64,000 nucleotides of DNA from a virus: the IMG/VR virus record IMGVR_UViG_3300048691_000181, positions 42,964-106,963 of that record; one strand, written 5' to 3'. Below are positions 55,804-63,413 of the stretch, one piece after another. The notes beneath the pieces are model-generated. The model saw nothing but the letters and a program-made list of their open reading frames with translations, did not search any database and was not told the origin of the DNA. Numbering within the stretch: the first letter of the stretch is position 1; each line of letters begins with the position of its first letter. The position numbers were made by a program, and so were the translations under genes.

Positions 55804-56835
55804 CTAAAAAGGGCTTAAACAAGCCAATGGGAGTAGGTAACTGTACGTTAAACTTTCTTCATCCCATGCATCTCGGCACCAAGCATAGTCGTCTTGCATC
55901 TCGATGATTGTGCCAACCATACTATCTCGCAAGAGCTCCAAGTTTTCTCTTGCTTTGTTTCCATTCATCGAATCAGAGGTAAGAAAAGTATCCTCAAATA
56001 TTCTCTGATTAACGGGATGTAATTCAGGCAATACCGTTCTTAAACGAACAAGATATCTTGAATTACGCTGGAACAGTATTTGTATATTCTGAGTATTCGA
56101 TTCCTCACTTGTTATGCCTCGTTGAAGCATATTGACTATTTTTTCATCTGAACCAGGCAGCTCAATAGTCGTTAGTTTATCTACTTTTTCGTGTGTCCAC
56201 AAGGCAGTAAATACCCTTTGAGATATATAGGCTGCCACGGAATTTTTCTCTGTTCCAGAGGTAGATTCTGGATTTGGAATAAGCTTCTTTATGTCAGAAA
56301 AGTCTGAAGCCTTTTTTAATTTATCCACTAATATTTTATGTGGATTAAAGGGAATATCCACATTAATAGGATGTAACCATGCTGGTATCTGAGTGTAGAT
56401 ACCGTTTTTTTCAAGTATACTCTTCCCTTTACAGGTAAGAAGTATGTTTATCCAAAAGGCACCTCCTCTCCGTGTAAGGTCTTTAAAGTCCTCTTGGCTG
56501 CCAAGTGTGTTTTCCGCAACGTGAAATTTTAGTTTATTTGTAGTTTCACGAAGGTCGCTTGTTGTCCACAATGGTGCTGGATAAGAGCGTTCACTTGTTA
56601 TGTCTGGTTCGTGTCGTTTGATAATACGCTCTATGAGGGCACTATCAAACATGAAAAATCCTTCGGGTATATCTACCTGCTCCATGTTCTCAACCTTCTG
56701 GTCAGGTAGATAGAATTCGACATTAAGGATGCCTCTTTCGCAATTCTTAATATTCCATTCAAAATCTTCTGATATAGCCACTTGGTCTCCTATGTTAAAG
56801 CTTTTTGAGTTGTCTAATCTTAGTTTCTTATTCAT
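55804..56835 (-). CDS. Tandem 'IGD' family protein 4
   Basis: 343 residues from ATG 56835 (MNKKLRLDNSKSFNIGDQVA); the ATG overlaps the previous stop by 8 bases. Its N-terminal motif KSFNIGDQVAIS and C-terminal motif GTIIEMQDD...LLPLACLSPF look like those of the three genes upstream. The middle (about 90-300) is helical and charged with no catalytic motif seen. It is the last of four consecutive genes of this type. No function can be assigned. TAG stop. Confidence 0.55.
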   Translation of the reverse strand: MNKKLRLDNSKSFNIGDQVAISEDFEWNIKNCERGILNVEFYLPDQKVENMEQVDIPEGFFMFDSALIERIIKRHEPDITSERSYPAPLWTTSDLRETTNKLKFHVAENTLGSQEDFKDLTRRGGAFWINILLTCKGKSILEKNGIYTQIPAWLHPINVDIPFNPHKILVDKLKKASDFSDIKKLIPNPESTSGTEKNSVAAYISQRVFTALWTHEKVDKLTTIELPGSDEKIVNMLQRGITSEESNTQNIQILFQRNSRYLVRLRTVLPELHPVNQRIFEDTFLTSDSMNGNKARENLELLRDSMVGTIIEMQDDYAWCRDAWDEESLTYSYLLPLACLSPF

Positions 56836-57874
56836 GACTATACTCTTTAGCTTTATTTTCATCTTCTATATTCTTCATCAGTAATAGGGGTAACTTTATA
56901 TAGCACTCCCTCGGAACTTCATAATCTCCTCCTGAACGAACTCTATTATTGGACATATACTTGAAAAGTCCATAATATTCTGTTGCTTTATCTACATGTG
57001 TCTCACATGTAGGATTCTTCATTTCCATCAGGACAGGAAAAATAAGCTCCTTTTTAGGATAAAAACGATAAACCTCCGTCGCTATGTCTATTTGGCCCTC
57101 AAGATTCCTATTCGAGTCCACATCTTCCGTAAATCGAAGATTGTTTGCTTGTTCCATATAGATATGTTTAGCTATGGCAATAAGCTTGAATGAAGCGGAA
57201 ATATGCTCGCTGACGATTGAATCGAATGTCGTATTTGTCATCATCCTGTCTCTAATTTCATACTCTATCTGCTGAGCACTATGTAGTACTTTCTTCACAT
57301 ACTCATCCGTTAAAGGAATAGATATATGTCGAACAGTTTTCTCTATTGGCAAGCCTTCAAATCCCAAATCTTTATTATCAGGATGCCCTTTATTCACAGG
57401 TGAACAGTAAGATAATTCAAGCCAGATAATAGACTCGTTTAAGACTCTAAGTCTTCTTATGTCCGTTATCAGCACGTACGGCAGTAAATCTTCCCTTGAT
57501 TCGCAATATGGAAATTCGTCTATGTTTAGCTTTATATCATAATAGGGCTCGCTCTCTGCTTGACGTAGAGACACATGAGCACCATCTGGGTTATTTGGAT
57601 GCTTCTCGTCTATACTCTCAAACGGAAGAATATAGTTATCGTCCAATTCCCATTCACGAGGAGAAAACCCTAAGAGCTCTATCGGCAGATAGAAGGCTAA
57701 GGATACATGGTCTTGAGTATCTCCTTGAAATTCGTATTGTGTATATGCGTGAAACATAATACATTTTTTACTTTTCACCAGTTCGCTATCTGCGGACTCT
57801 TTTATCTTTGCTAATGAGATATTCCATATCTCATTAAAGCAATACTCTTCCCCTATTTCATAAAATATATCCAT
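56828..57874 (-). CDS. Tandem 'IGD' family protein 3 (divergent)
   Basis: A 348-residue protein starting MDIFYEIGEEYCFNEIWNIS; the segment YEIGEEYCFNE aligns with IGD motifs of the neighbours but the Asp is Glu. The C-terminal part has YYGLFKYMSNN and IKLPLLLMKN, again matching the layout 'strand, turn, [IL]P-L' near the end. The ATG abuts the previous stop, so translation is coupled. Function unknown. Confidence 0.5.
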   Translation of the reverse strand: MDIFYEIGEEYCFNEIWNISLAKIKESADSELVKSKKCIMFHAYTQYEFQGDTQDHVSLAFYLPIELLGFSPREWELDDNYILPFESIDEKHPNNPDGAHVSLRQAESEPYYDIKLNIDEFPYCESREDLLPYVLITDIRRLRVLNESIIWLELSYCSPVNKGHPDNKDLGFEGLPIEKTVRHISIPLTDEYVKKVLHSAQQIEYEIRDRMMTNTTFDSIVSEHISASFKLIAIAKHIYMEQANNLRFTEDVDSNRNLEGQIDIATEVYRFYPKKELIFPVLMEMKNPTCETHVDKATEYYGLFKYMSNNRVRSGGDYEVPRECYIKLPLLLMKNIEDENKAKEYSHE

Positions 57875-58765
57875 TTAGTCTTCTTTTTGAGGATTAATAG
57901 AATAGTGAGTGAGTACGTAGAGTGGTATGTTCATCATAAAATTAGTCGGATGTCCGAACCATTCGACACATGCGATGATGCTATTCAATGGTGTTTGAAC
58001 CACAATCTTAGAGTCAATAGTCTCTATGTATTTGTACTTCTTTAACGCATCTGGATTAAAACGTCTAAGATTATACTCCTTTCTTTTCCCTTCATCATCT
58101 AATCTATCTATTTCCTTATTCGCCTTCCATATATGGCATATTTGCCCTCTAAGACACGTGGGCGAAGAATTTAAGTATTCTGCATCAGGAAGCATGATGA
58201 AGCCTCCTGATTCAAATATCTCATTCCCCAAGAAGATGCCTGCTGGATATATCTCTTCTTTTTTATCTTTTCCGCCGTTAAAGAAATTAGCCATTTCTAC
58301 CTGAAGAAAGTTGACGGGCTTCGGATGTCCCATCTTGTATACCGCTTCTTCGGTATTGGCAATTGATAAGAACATCGAGTGTTCTTGACGGAAATTGGCT
58401 CTTATTTCTTTATCGTAAGAAAGAAAATAAGAATTTATGTTTTCGGTCTCGCAAAAGTAGGTTTTCTCTTTTGCTGCTTGCTGGAACTGATTTTTTGGTC
58501 CAGTTTTAGAATGTGTGGTCAGGTTAGCTAAAGCTTTAGATAAATAAGCTCTAACCATAAAAAATCCATTTCGCTTTTGCTCTACGGAGTCCTTTGTTCC
58601 AGCTAAATTATATTCGCCTATGGCGATATAGTTAATAGCAGGCTCGTTAAAAGTGACAATATCTCCAATCGAGTAGGATTTATGTTTTTGAGGCGCAATA
58701 GGTATGTAAAGCTTTTCCTTTGCTATCGCCTCCTTTCTTTTTTTATTTTTGAATTTATCTTCCAT
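57875..58765 (-). CDS. Tandem 'IGD' family protein 2
   Basis: A 296-residue protein with a basic start (MEDKFKNKKRKEAIAKEKLY) and HKSYSIGDIVTFNEPAINYI at about 28-47, then GFFMVRAYLSKALANLTTHS. The C-terminus has SIIACVEWFGH and MNIPLYVLTHYS. These match gene 1 (MIGDICFFN) in the N-terminal part and all four in the C-terminal part. No enzymatic motif is seen. It follows gene 1 after 5 bases. Confidence 0.55.
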   Translation of the reverse strand: MEDKFKNKKRKEAIAKEKLYIPIAPQKHKSYSIGDIVTFNEPAINYIAIGEYNLAGTKDSVEQKRNGFFMVRAYLSKALANLTTHSKTGPKNQFQQAAKEKTYFCETENINSYFLSYDKEIRANFRQEHSMFLSIANTEEAVYKMGHPKPVNFLQVEMANFFNGGKDKKEEIYPAGIFLGNEIFESGGFIMLPDAEYLNSSPTCLRGQICHIWKANKEIDRLDDEGKRKEYNLRRFNPDALKKYKYIETIDSKIVVQTPLNSIIACVEWFGHPTNFMMNIPLYVLTHYSINPQKED

Positions 58766-58770
58766 GCTTG

Positions 58771-59790
58771 CTAACTCGAATTGTATTTTTTAATCAGACA
58801 AGTAGGAATTATTCCGAGCATCCGCTCTTCCTCGTTAAAGAGCGGTGCTGATTGTTCGATAAACTCTACAATGGCGTAGTGTTTATCGTTGAATATCTTA
58901 TTCGCAGTCAAGCCTTCTTTATAGAAGCGCATCTTAGAGATTACTTCTATCTCTTGACCTTGCGATGTGAGAAAGGAACGGGCCTTAGTTCCTTCTATTT
59001 CAGCATCCGTCATCTTTGTAAACATAGACTCTATTCTAAAGTCTATGCCTTCTAAGTTGACGAGAAGCTTTATGTGCGGATAGTCTGGCACTTTCTCAAT
59101 AAAGTTGGGCTGTGCTACTGTTTTGGAGTTCTTTTCTTGAGCTTCAAACTCCTTAAACATCTCTATTCTTTCCCTTAGTGCGTTTTTAATACGCGTGTAA
59201 AAGAGAGAAAGGTTGGGTACAGGACAAGAGACTTCCCTGTACTCAGTAGCAGCTTCTCGAGCCCCTTGAAATCGAATAGCATCAGAAGTTGCATAGCTTG
59301 AGCCTTTCTTATCAAGCTTGTGTCGATTGGGGTCTTTATTATCTTCTTTTATCCTTTCAAGGAACATTCTTAGTTTCTCGTTATCATAGACTTTACAGTC
59401 TTCAATCAACATGTCCTTAAAAGGCCAGGCAGAGTAAGTATTATATAAATCCCTTGCGAATTCTTCTATAACAGCGATTTTTCCTTGCACCGTATTGCGA
59501 TATGCAATCTTGGTTGCCAGTGCTGTTTTTTGAAGAATAAAGTTCTTTTCTGGTTGAACAAATTGGCTGTATATGTATTCATAATCCTGTTTGTCTAACT
59601 GCTTGTTAGGGATTAGATTATGTGCCAATGTGTTTAAAGGGATAATGATAGATACGCTCTTCTTGTTGAAGAAACATATGTCGCCTATCATTATCTTATT
59701 TTTTAGGTCTTGTAGTTTCTTAGCTGAGGCAGCGCTAACAGCATTGCCCCCATTTTGTGGTCTACGCCCTGCTCCTAAGTCACCATTCAT
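58771..59790 (-). CDS. Tandem 'IGD' family protein 1
   Basis: A 339-residue protein. A Gly/Asn-rich start (MNGDLGAGRRPQNGGNAVSA) precedes NKIMIGDICFFNKKSVSIII at about 31-50, and the end has KHYAIVEFIEQ and MLGIIPTCLIKKY. The middle has charged helices (RIKNALRERIEMFKEFEAQE). It is the first of the four and its ATG overlaps the TGA of the GH25 gene (ATGA). Function unknown. TAG stop. Confidence 0.55.
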   Translation of the reverse strand: MNGDLGAGRRPQNGGNAVSAASAKKLQDLKNKIMIGDICFFNKKSVSIIIPLNTLAHNLIPNKQLDKQDYEYIYSQFVQPEKNFILQKTALATKIAYRNTVQGKIAVIEEFARDLYNTYSAWPFKDMLIEDCKVYDNEKLRMFLERIKEDNKDPNRHKLDKKGSSYATSDAIRFQGAREAATEYREVSCPVPNLSLFYTRIKNALRERIEMFKEFEAQEKNSKTVAQPNFIEKVPDYPHIKLLVNLEGIDFRIESMFTKMTDAEIEGTKARSFLTSQGQEIEVISKMRFYKEGLTANKIFNDKHYAIVEFIEQSAPLFNEEERMLGIIPTCLIKKYNSS

Positions 59791-60563
59791 CTTTTCTTTT
59801 TAGAGTTTGAAAATGCTATATTAAGGTCTATATTCCCTTTAGATGATTCAATTTTCCCTTTATCTGTATATTGAATCATACATATAGGATTCTTAATGTC
59901 CCTATATGCGAACTCACTATTTTCAAGAATATCTTCTATATTCTTATAATGGGCTAACCAAAGAGGATAAGCATGAAGAGATAGAATTGGAAGTATCCAG
60001 CTCTCGTAATAGTCCTTATTCGTATAAATAATAGGTGTCCTTTTGGTAAGACGTGCTATCTCTTTAACAAACTGAACTAACTCCTTTTCCTCTTGTTTTC
60101 TTCGGTTAGGAAGAAAGAGATTGTCCTTTATAGGAGGATTCTTCTCAATGTCTATAACAGGAGCGAGAGTTATTACATCTCTATACGTCTCCCACTGTTT
60201 AAGGAAACTCTTTACTTGGTTGGGAACAGACTGATTCCACTTATAGAAGTGATAAATGCCTATATCTGAACCAGAGTAAATCTTGTACCTTCTTATGTTT
60301 TCCATGTTGAAGCTCAATGACTTATCTGGAACAGTTCCGCAAGTTGCTCTAAGGTAGATAAACTTAATTGCCTCTCGTTTCTCGTACATCAGCCCCCAGT
60401 CTATTGAGTTGTATTGGCTAATGTCTATGCCTACCTTTCCATTAGAAACTAAGGCGTTATTCGATGCTGTTAAAGCTTCTTGGACATCACTTATCTTGGT
60501 ATATTTTGGAGAGCCAGCGATAAGCAAGATTCCCAATAAAGAAAATACAAGATACTTTATCAT
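59787..60563 (-). CDS. GH25 muramidase (lysozyme)
   Basis: A 258-residue protein with a signal peptide or anchor (MIKYLVFSLLGILLIAGSPK). All GH25 landmarks are present in order: VGIDISQYNSIDW (D47), IKFIYLRATCG, GIYHFYKWN, APVIDIEKNPP with D138 and E140 as the catalytic pair, PIIYTNKDYYESWI, YPLWLAHY, and MIQYTDKGKIESSKGNIDLN. GH25 enzymes cleave the MurNAc-GlcNAc glycan bond. The leader would send it to the periplasm without a holin, as in signal-arrest type lysins. It lies after a two-helix membrane protein that could be its holin. High confidence in family; the TGA stop overlaps the next ATG. Confidence 0.9.
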   Translation of the reverse strand: MIKYLVFSLLGILLIAGSPKYTKISDVQEALTASNNALVSNGKVGIDISQYNSIDWGLMYEKREAIKFIYLRATCGTVPDKSLSFNMENIRRYKIYSGSDIGIYHFYKWNQSVPNQVKSFLKQWETYRDVITLAPVIDIEKNPPIKDNLFLPNRRKQEEKELVQFVKEIARLTKRTPIIYTNKDYYESWILPILSLHAYPLWLAHYKNIEDILENSEFAYRDIKNPICMIQYTDKGKIESSKGNIDLNIAFSNSKKKR

Positions 60564-60577
60564 GTCCTATTGCTTTG

Positions 60578-60817
60578 TTAGTTGAACATGAAATAGCCAA
60601 TACCACAAGCAATAATTGTGGTAATAGAAGAGGCAAAAAAGAACTCGTTCTGTTTGTTGTTTGGCTTTTGATAAACCAAGAGCCACTTCTTTAGATTGAA
60701 AGAAGGCCAAACGGGTAATTTATCAACCCATGACCACATGTTTGCCACAATAAGAGCTGAACCAAGACCGACAATGAACTGAATCATTGTCCAAAATAAA
60801 AACACCTTTATAGACAT
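60578..60817 (-). CDS. Two-helix membrane protein, holin candidate
   Basis: A 79-residue protein with hydrophobic segments at about 5-25 (VFLFWTMIQFIVGLGSALIV) and about 60-78 (FFFASSITTIIACGIGYFMF), joined by a loop with WSWVDKLPVWPSF and QKPNNKQN. Size and two helices fit class II-type holins; the gene directly upstream of the GH25 lysozyme supports it. The frame ends 14 bases before the lysozyme ATG. Function inferred from topology and neighbours. Its upstream gap holds a long inverted repeat. Confidence 0.6.
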   Translation of the reverse strand: MSIKVFLFWTMIQFIVGLGSALIVANMWSWVDKLPVWPSFNLKKWLLVYQKPNNKQNEFFFASSITTIIACGIGYFMFN

Positions 60818-60849
60818 TTTTTTTAATTTTAAAAGTTAGATGCAAAGAA

Positions 60850-61036
60850 AAAACAGCTCTAACATAAGAACGGATGCAGATGCACCCTCAACCAAAATAA
60901 TACTGCGATAGATGCAGATGCGAAGGAGTAGGGTCATATAATGACAAACACTCTTCGTAGCTTAGCGAGCTTCCATATATAGGAATACTTCAATTCTAAG
61001 CGATTATTTTGATTTCTCTTATGTTAGAGCTGTTTT
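60850..61036. repeat. 20-base inverted repeat flanking a 147-base segment
   Basis: Bases 60850-60869 (begins AAAACAGCTCTAAC) are exactly complementary to 61017-61036 (ends GTTAGAGCTGTTTT). The spacer is 147 bases and contains the direct repeat GATGCAGATGC at 60873-60883 and 60911-60921. The whole lies between the holin candidate (start 60817) and the next gene (stop 61051), with no ORF of note. It could be a protein-binding pair, a structured RNA or a recombination site. Confidence 0.85.
60873..60921. repeat. Pair of 11-base direct repeats
   Basis: GATGCAGATGC occurs at 60873-60883 and 60911-60921, 27 bases apart, inside the segment bounded by the inverted repeat. Each copy is itself a tandem GATGC(A). 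The spacing (38 bases start to start) could serve two protein sites on related faces of the DNA. Confidence 0.75.
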
Positions 61037-61050
61037 GTTTAAGATGTAGT

Positions 61051-62853
61051 CTATGCTACATTCTTAGCTTTACCCCAGAGTGGGTAAGGCGTGGAGAACT
61101 CGACCGCGTGGTTGAGGTTCTTCCACTTCGGTTCTTTCGGCTGGAAGACGATGAATTCCATCGTCTTATGAAAGGGCTTGTACTCGCCAATCATCTTATG
61201 ACCAGCCTTGAGCGCAAGGAAAATATCCTTGGTTTCGCTCTTCGGAATCCAAATTGGTTCACAGCACCGAATTGTATCGGAATCTGTGATTACCATATTT
61301 GGTTGACCTCCTTTAGAGGTCTGGATAAACTGAATGGGTGCCTCAATTACATACGGCACCGTAATTTGGCGCTCGTAGTAGTCGAGGCTAAATCTGTCCT
61401 TAACCAGAACAGAAATAACACAACTTGGGTAGAAGAATCCCTCTTCTACGTTCAATTTGTGAAATCCAGCCGTAGCAACCGCAGGCAGTCCATTAGGCTG
61501 CTTCCCGTAATTCATAGAAACACGAGAAACGGCACTCGGAATACCAACGTTTGCCATCTTGCGGTCGAGGCAAGGGTATAGCGAATGAAGCGCTTTCGAT
61601 TCAGCAAATTCCTTATCGACCTTTCCGACGTTGAAATTAAGCTGAACTTGATTGCGGTCTGAGGCTTGTGCCATTTGACCGAGCTGTTTGCCGACCTGCT
61701 TGCGAGCGAACTTGTCTGCCGACTTTTGGCGAGAAGCCTGAAGTGGCTTCTTCGTCGTTTCAAGTCGTGCTTCAACAGCTTGTTTTATGAGCTTGCTGGC
61801 ATCAAACTTACGAGTTTGTTTCGGAGCCATAGCTGCAAACAAACCGTCATTCCCTACTTGAGCAACTGTTGCAGCCAAGTCTGCTGGCTGCGTAATGATT
61901 TCAGCTTTAGGGAAAACAGGTGTCTGAACAGGAACTTGAACCTGAGTTGCGAGCGTTTCGACGAAACGCTCCATTTTCACTTCTTCAGCCTCCATTTGCG
62001 CATCCACTTGCGCATGCGCCTCGATTTTCGCTTCGAGCACTTCTATCAAGTGCTCTTGAATTTGAGCCTCAACAAGCTGAATCACCTCTAATGTGGGTGT
62101 TTTGATAATCGCTTCAGCTTCCACTTCAATCTCTTCCCCTCTAATAGGGGTATCTTCAATCGAAGGAACAATTTCAACAGCCAAGTCCTGATTATCGAGA
62201 ACCACTTCTGGTTCTTCGATTGGAGAAATGGGTTTTTCAGTTATTGGTTCAACAACTGGCGCTACAACGGCATTAGCGCCGACTTGTACTGTTTCGTCCG
62301 AGAACAATGCCTCGTATACGGAAACGCCTTGGTCAAGCAAGTCGGCTGTTGCATTCAACAGAATGTCAGACGCAGTTTGCTCTTCTACCTGTGTTTCAGG
62401 TCCTTGAACAGCAGCAGAGCTCTGCTCCATGAATTCCAATTCCGCCATTTCGACCTCGTCGATATGGTTGCCTAATAACATATGAAGGCATTCTCCGTAG
62501 TTTTTAAGACACTTCTCGACGTACTTGCGATAGCCGTCTACAACGACGGCAGGTCTTGTTTTTGTTTTAGCCTCGACAAAGTCGAGAATTTCTTCATTGT
62601 CCCACTTAAATGGGTATGCAGCTGGGTTCGCTGCATCAAACGGCATAGCCAAGAAGTCGGAAACTCCGACTTGAAGAATTCCTTTTTGGAAGGCAGATGT
62701 TAAGCCGTCTGCTAATCCCTCTTGGATGTTAGCGAAACGCAGCGTCTCGATATTGTCCTTTGAGCCTGAGACAGTAAGCGCAGAAATAATGGCTGCGTAA
62801 GTTGAAGCTCCTACTACTAAGACAGAATTGCCTACGGCACTTGGATTTGACAT
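61051..62853 (-). CDS. Large acidic-linker protein of unknown function
   Basis: A 600-residue protein in three parts: an N-terminal domain (MSNPSAVGNSVLVVGASTYA to about 145), a long acidic Glu/Val/Ala-rich linker (about 145-310, with IEVEAEAIIKTPTLEVIQLV and KIEAHAQVDAQMEAEEVKME), then a basic stretch (KQTRKFDASKLIKQAVEARL) and a beta-rich C-terminal domain with FFYPSCVISVLVKDRFSLDY. Codon use here is richer in GC than in the genes at 36-60 kb (many GCG, CGC, GAG-type codons), shared with the next two genes. No family recognised. Possibly an abundant scaffold or DNA-packaging related protein. Confidence 0.55.
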   Translation of the reverse strand: MSNPSAVGNSVLVVGASTYAAIISALTVSGSKDNIETLRFANIQEGLADGLTSAFQKGILQVGVSDFLAMPFDAANPAAYPFKWDNEEILDFVEAKTKTRPAVVVDGYRKYVEKCLKNYGECLHMLLGNHIDEVEMAELEFMEQSSAAVQGPETQVEEQTASDILLNATADLLDQGVSVYEALFSDETVQVGANAVVAPVVEPITEKPISPIEEPEVVLDNQDLAVEIVPSIEDTPIRGEEIEVEAEAIIKTPTLEVIQLVEAQIQEHLIEVLEAKIEAHAQVDAQMEAEEVKMERFVETLATQVQVPVQTPVFPKAEIITQPADLAATVAQVGNDGLFAAMAPKQTRKFDASKLIKQAVEARLETTKKPLQASRQKSADKFARKQVGKQLGQMAQASDRNQVQLNFNVGKVDKEFAESKALHSLYPCLDRKMANVGIPSAVSRVSMNYGKQPNGLPAVATAGFHKLNVEEGFFYPSCVISVLVKDRFSLDYYERQITVPYVIEAPIQFIQTSKGGQPNMVITDSDTIRCCEPIWIPKSETKDIFLALKAGHKMIGEYKPFHKTMEFIVFQPKEPKWKNLNHAVEFSTPYPLWGKAKNVA

Positions 62854-62925
62854 TTTTCTTTATTTTAATTTTTGAAAAAAAAGGAATTCTATTTTTTAGT
62901 GTTTCAAAGGTGGGCGACTTGGAAT

Positions 62926-63345
62926 TTATGCTGCCTGTGCGTAATCTACTTTCATAGTGCGTGGCTTATGCTTAGCCGAACCTGTTTTCACAGGCGTGTT
63001 AGACGGCTTACGTGGCTTTTTCATGTTGTTTGCCATCCAATTAGCCATTTGGTTCACGATTTGCTTGGAACGGTTAGCGTTACGCTTTTCAATCCGAGCC
63101 TCATTTGCTGCTTGAATGTCAGCACGTTTCTGAAGCACAGCCGATGCTATGGCATTAGCTTCTTCTTCGGTTAGCACTGGTGGATTACGTTTTAATCTTC
63201 GCATTTCCGCTTTAGCTTCTTTTGCTGCTAATTGCTTAGCAGCAGCTAATTTCTTGAAAGCGATACGCGCGTCATTACGCGCCTTTTTAGCTTTTTGGCG
63301 GTCGGCAGTAGAAAGAGTGCGAGGAATTGCGGTTGCAATAGTCAT
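62926..63345 (-). CDS. Small very basic, Ala/Lys-rich protein
   Basis: A 139-residue protein, strongly basic and helical: RQKAKKARNDARIAFKKLAA, AAKQLAAKEAKAEMRRLKRN, and KPRKPSNTPVKTGSAKHKPR near the end. Composition resembles histone-H1-like or nucleoid-type proteins, so DNA or RNA binding is likely. It lies between the acidic 600-aa protein and the 63.4-kb gene in one operon, and the acidic/basic pairing may reflect a complex. No family is recognised. Confidence 0.6.
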   Translation of the reverse strand: MTIATAIPRTLSTADRQKAKKARNDARIAFKKLAAAKQLAAKEAKAEMRRLKRNPPVLTEEEANAIASAVLQKRADIQAANEARIEKRNANRSKQIVNQMANWMANNMKKPRKPSNTPVKTGSAKHKPRTMKVDYAQAA

Positions 63346-63388
63346 TCTTTACGGTTTTTAACAATTAAAAAAAAGAGAAATCGAAATA

Positions 63389-63413
63389 GTGTTTTGAAGA
63401 TTGGTGAAAACAC
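63389..63413 (-). other. Hairpin just after the last gene's stop codon
   Basis: GTGTTTT (63389-63395) pairs with AAAACAC (63407-63413), a 7-base-pair stem with an 11-base loop. It directly follows the TAA at 63414 on the minus strand and lies 44 bases before the ATG at 63345. No clean U-tract follows on the minus strand. Confidence 0.45.

Noticed and set aside
61666-62091. 141-codon plus-strand ORF opposite the 600-aa gene
   Set aside because: It is the antisense shadow of a GC-richer coding region, rich in Leu, Arg and Cys, as expected from reversed codons. No start context and no transcription support.
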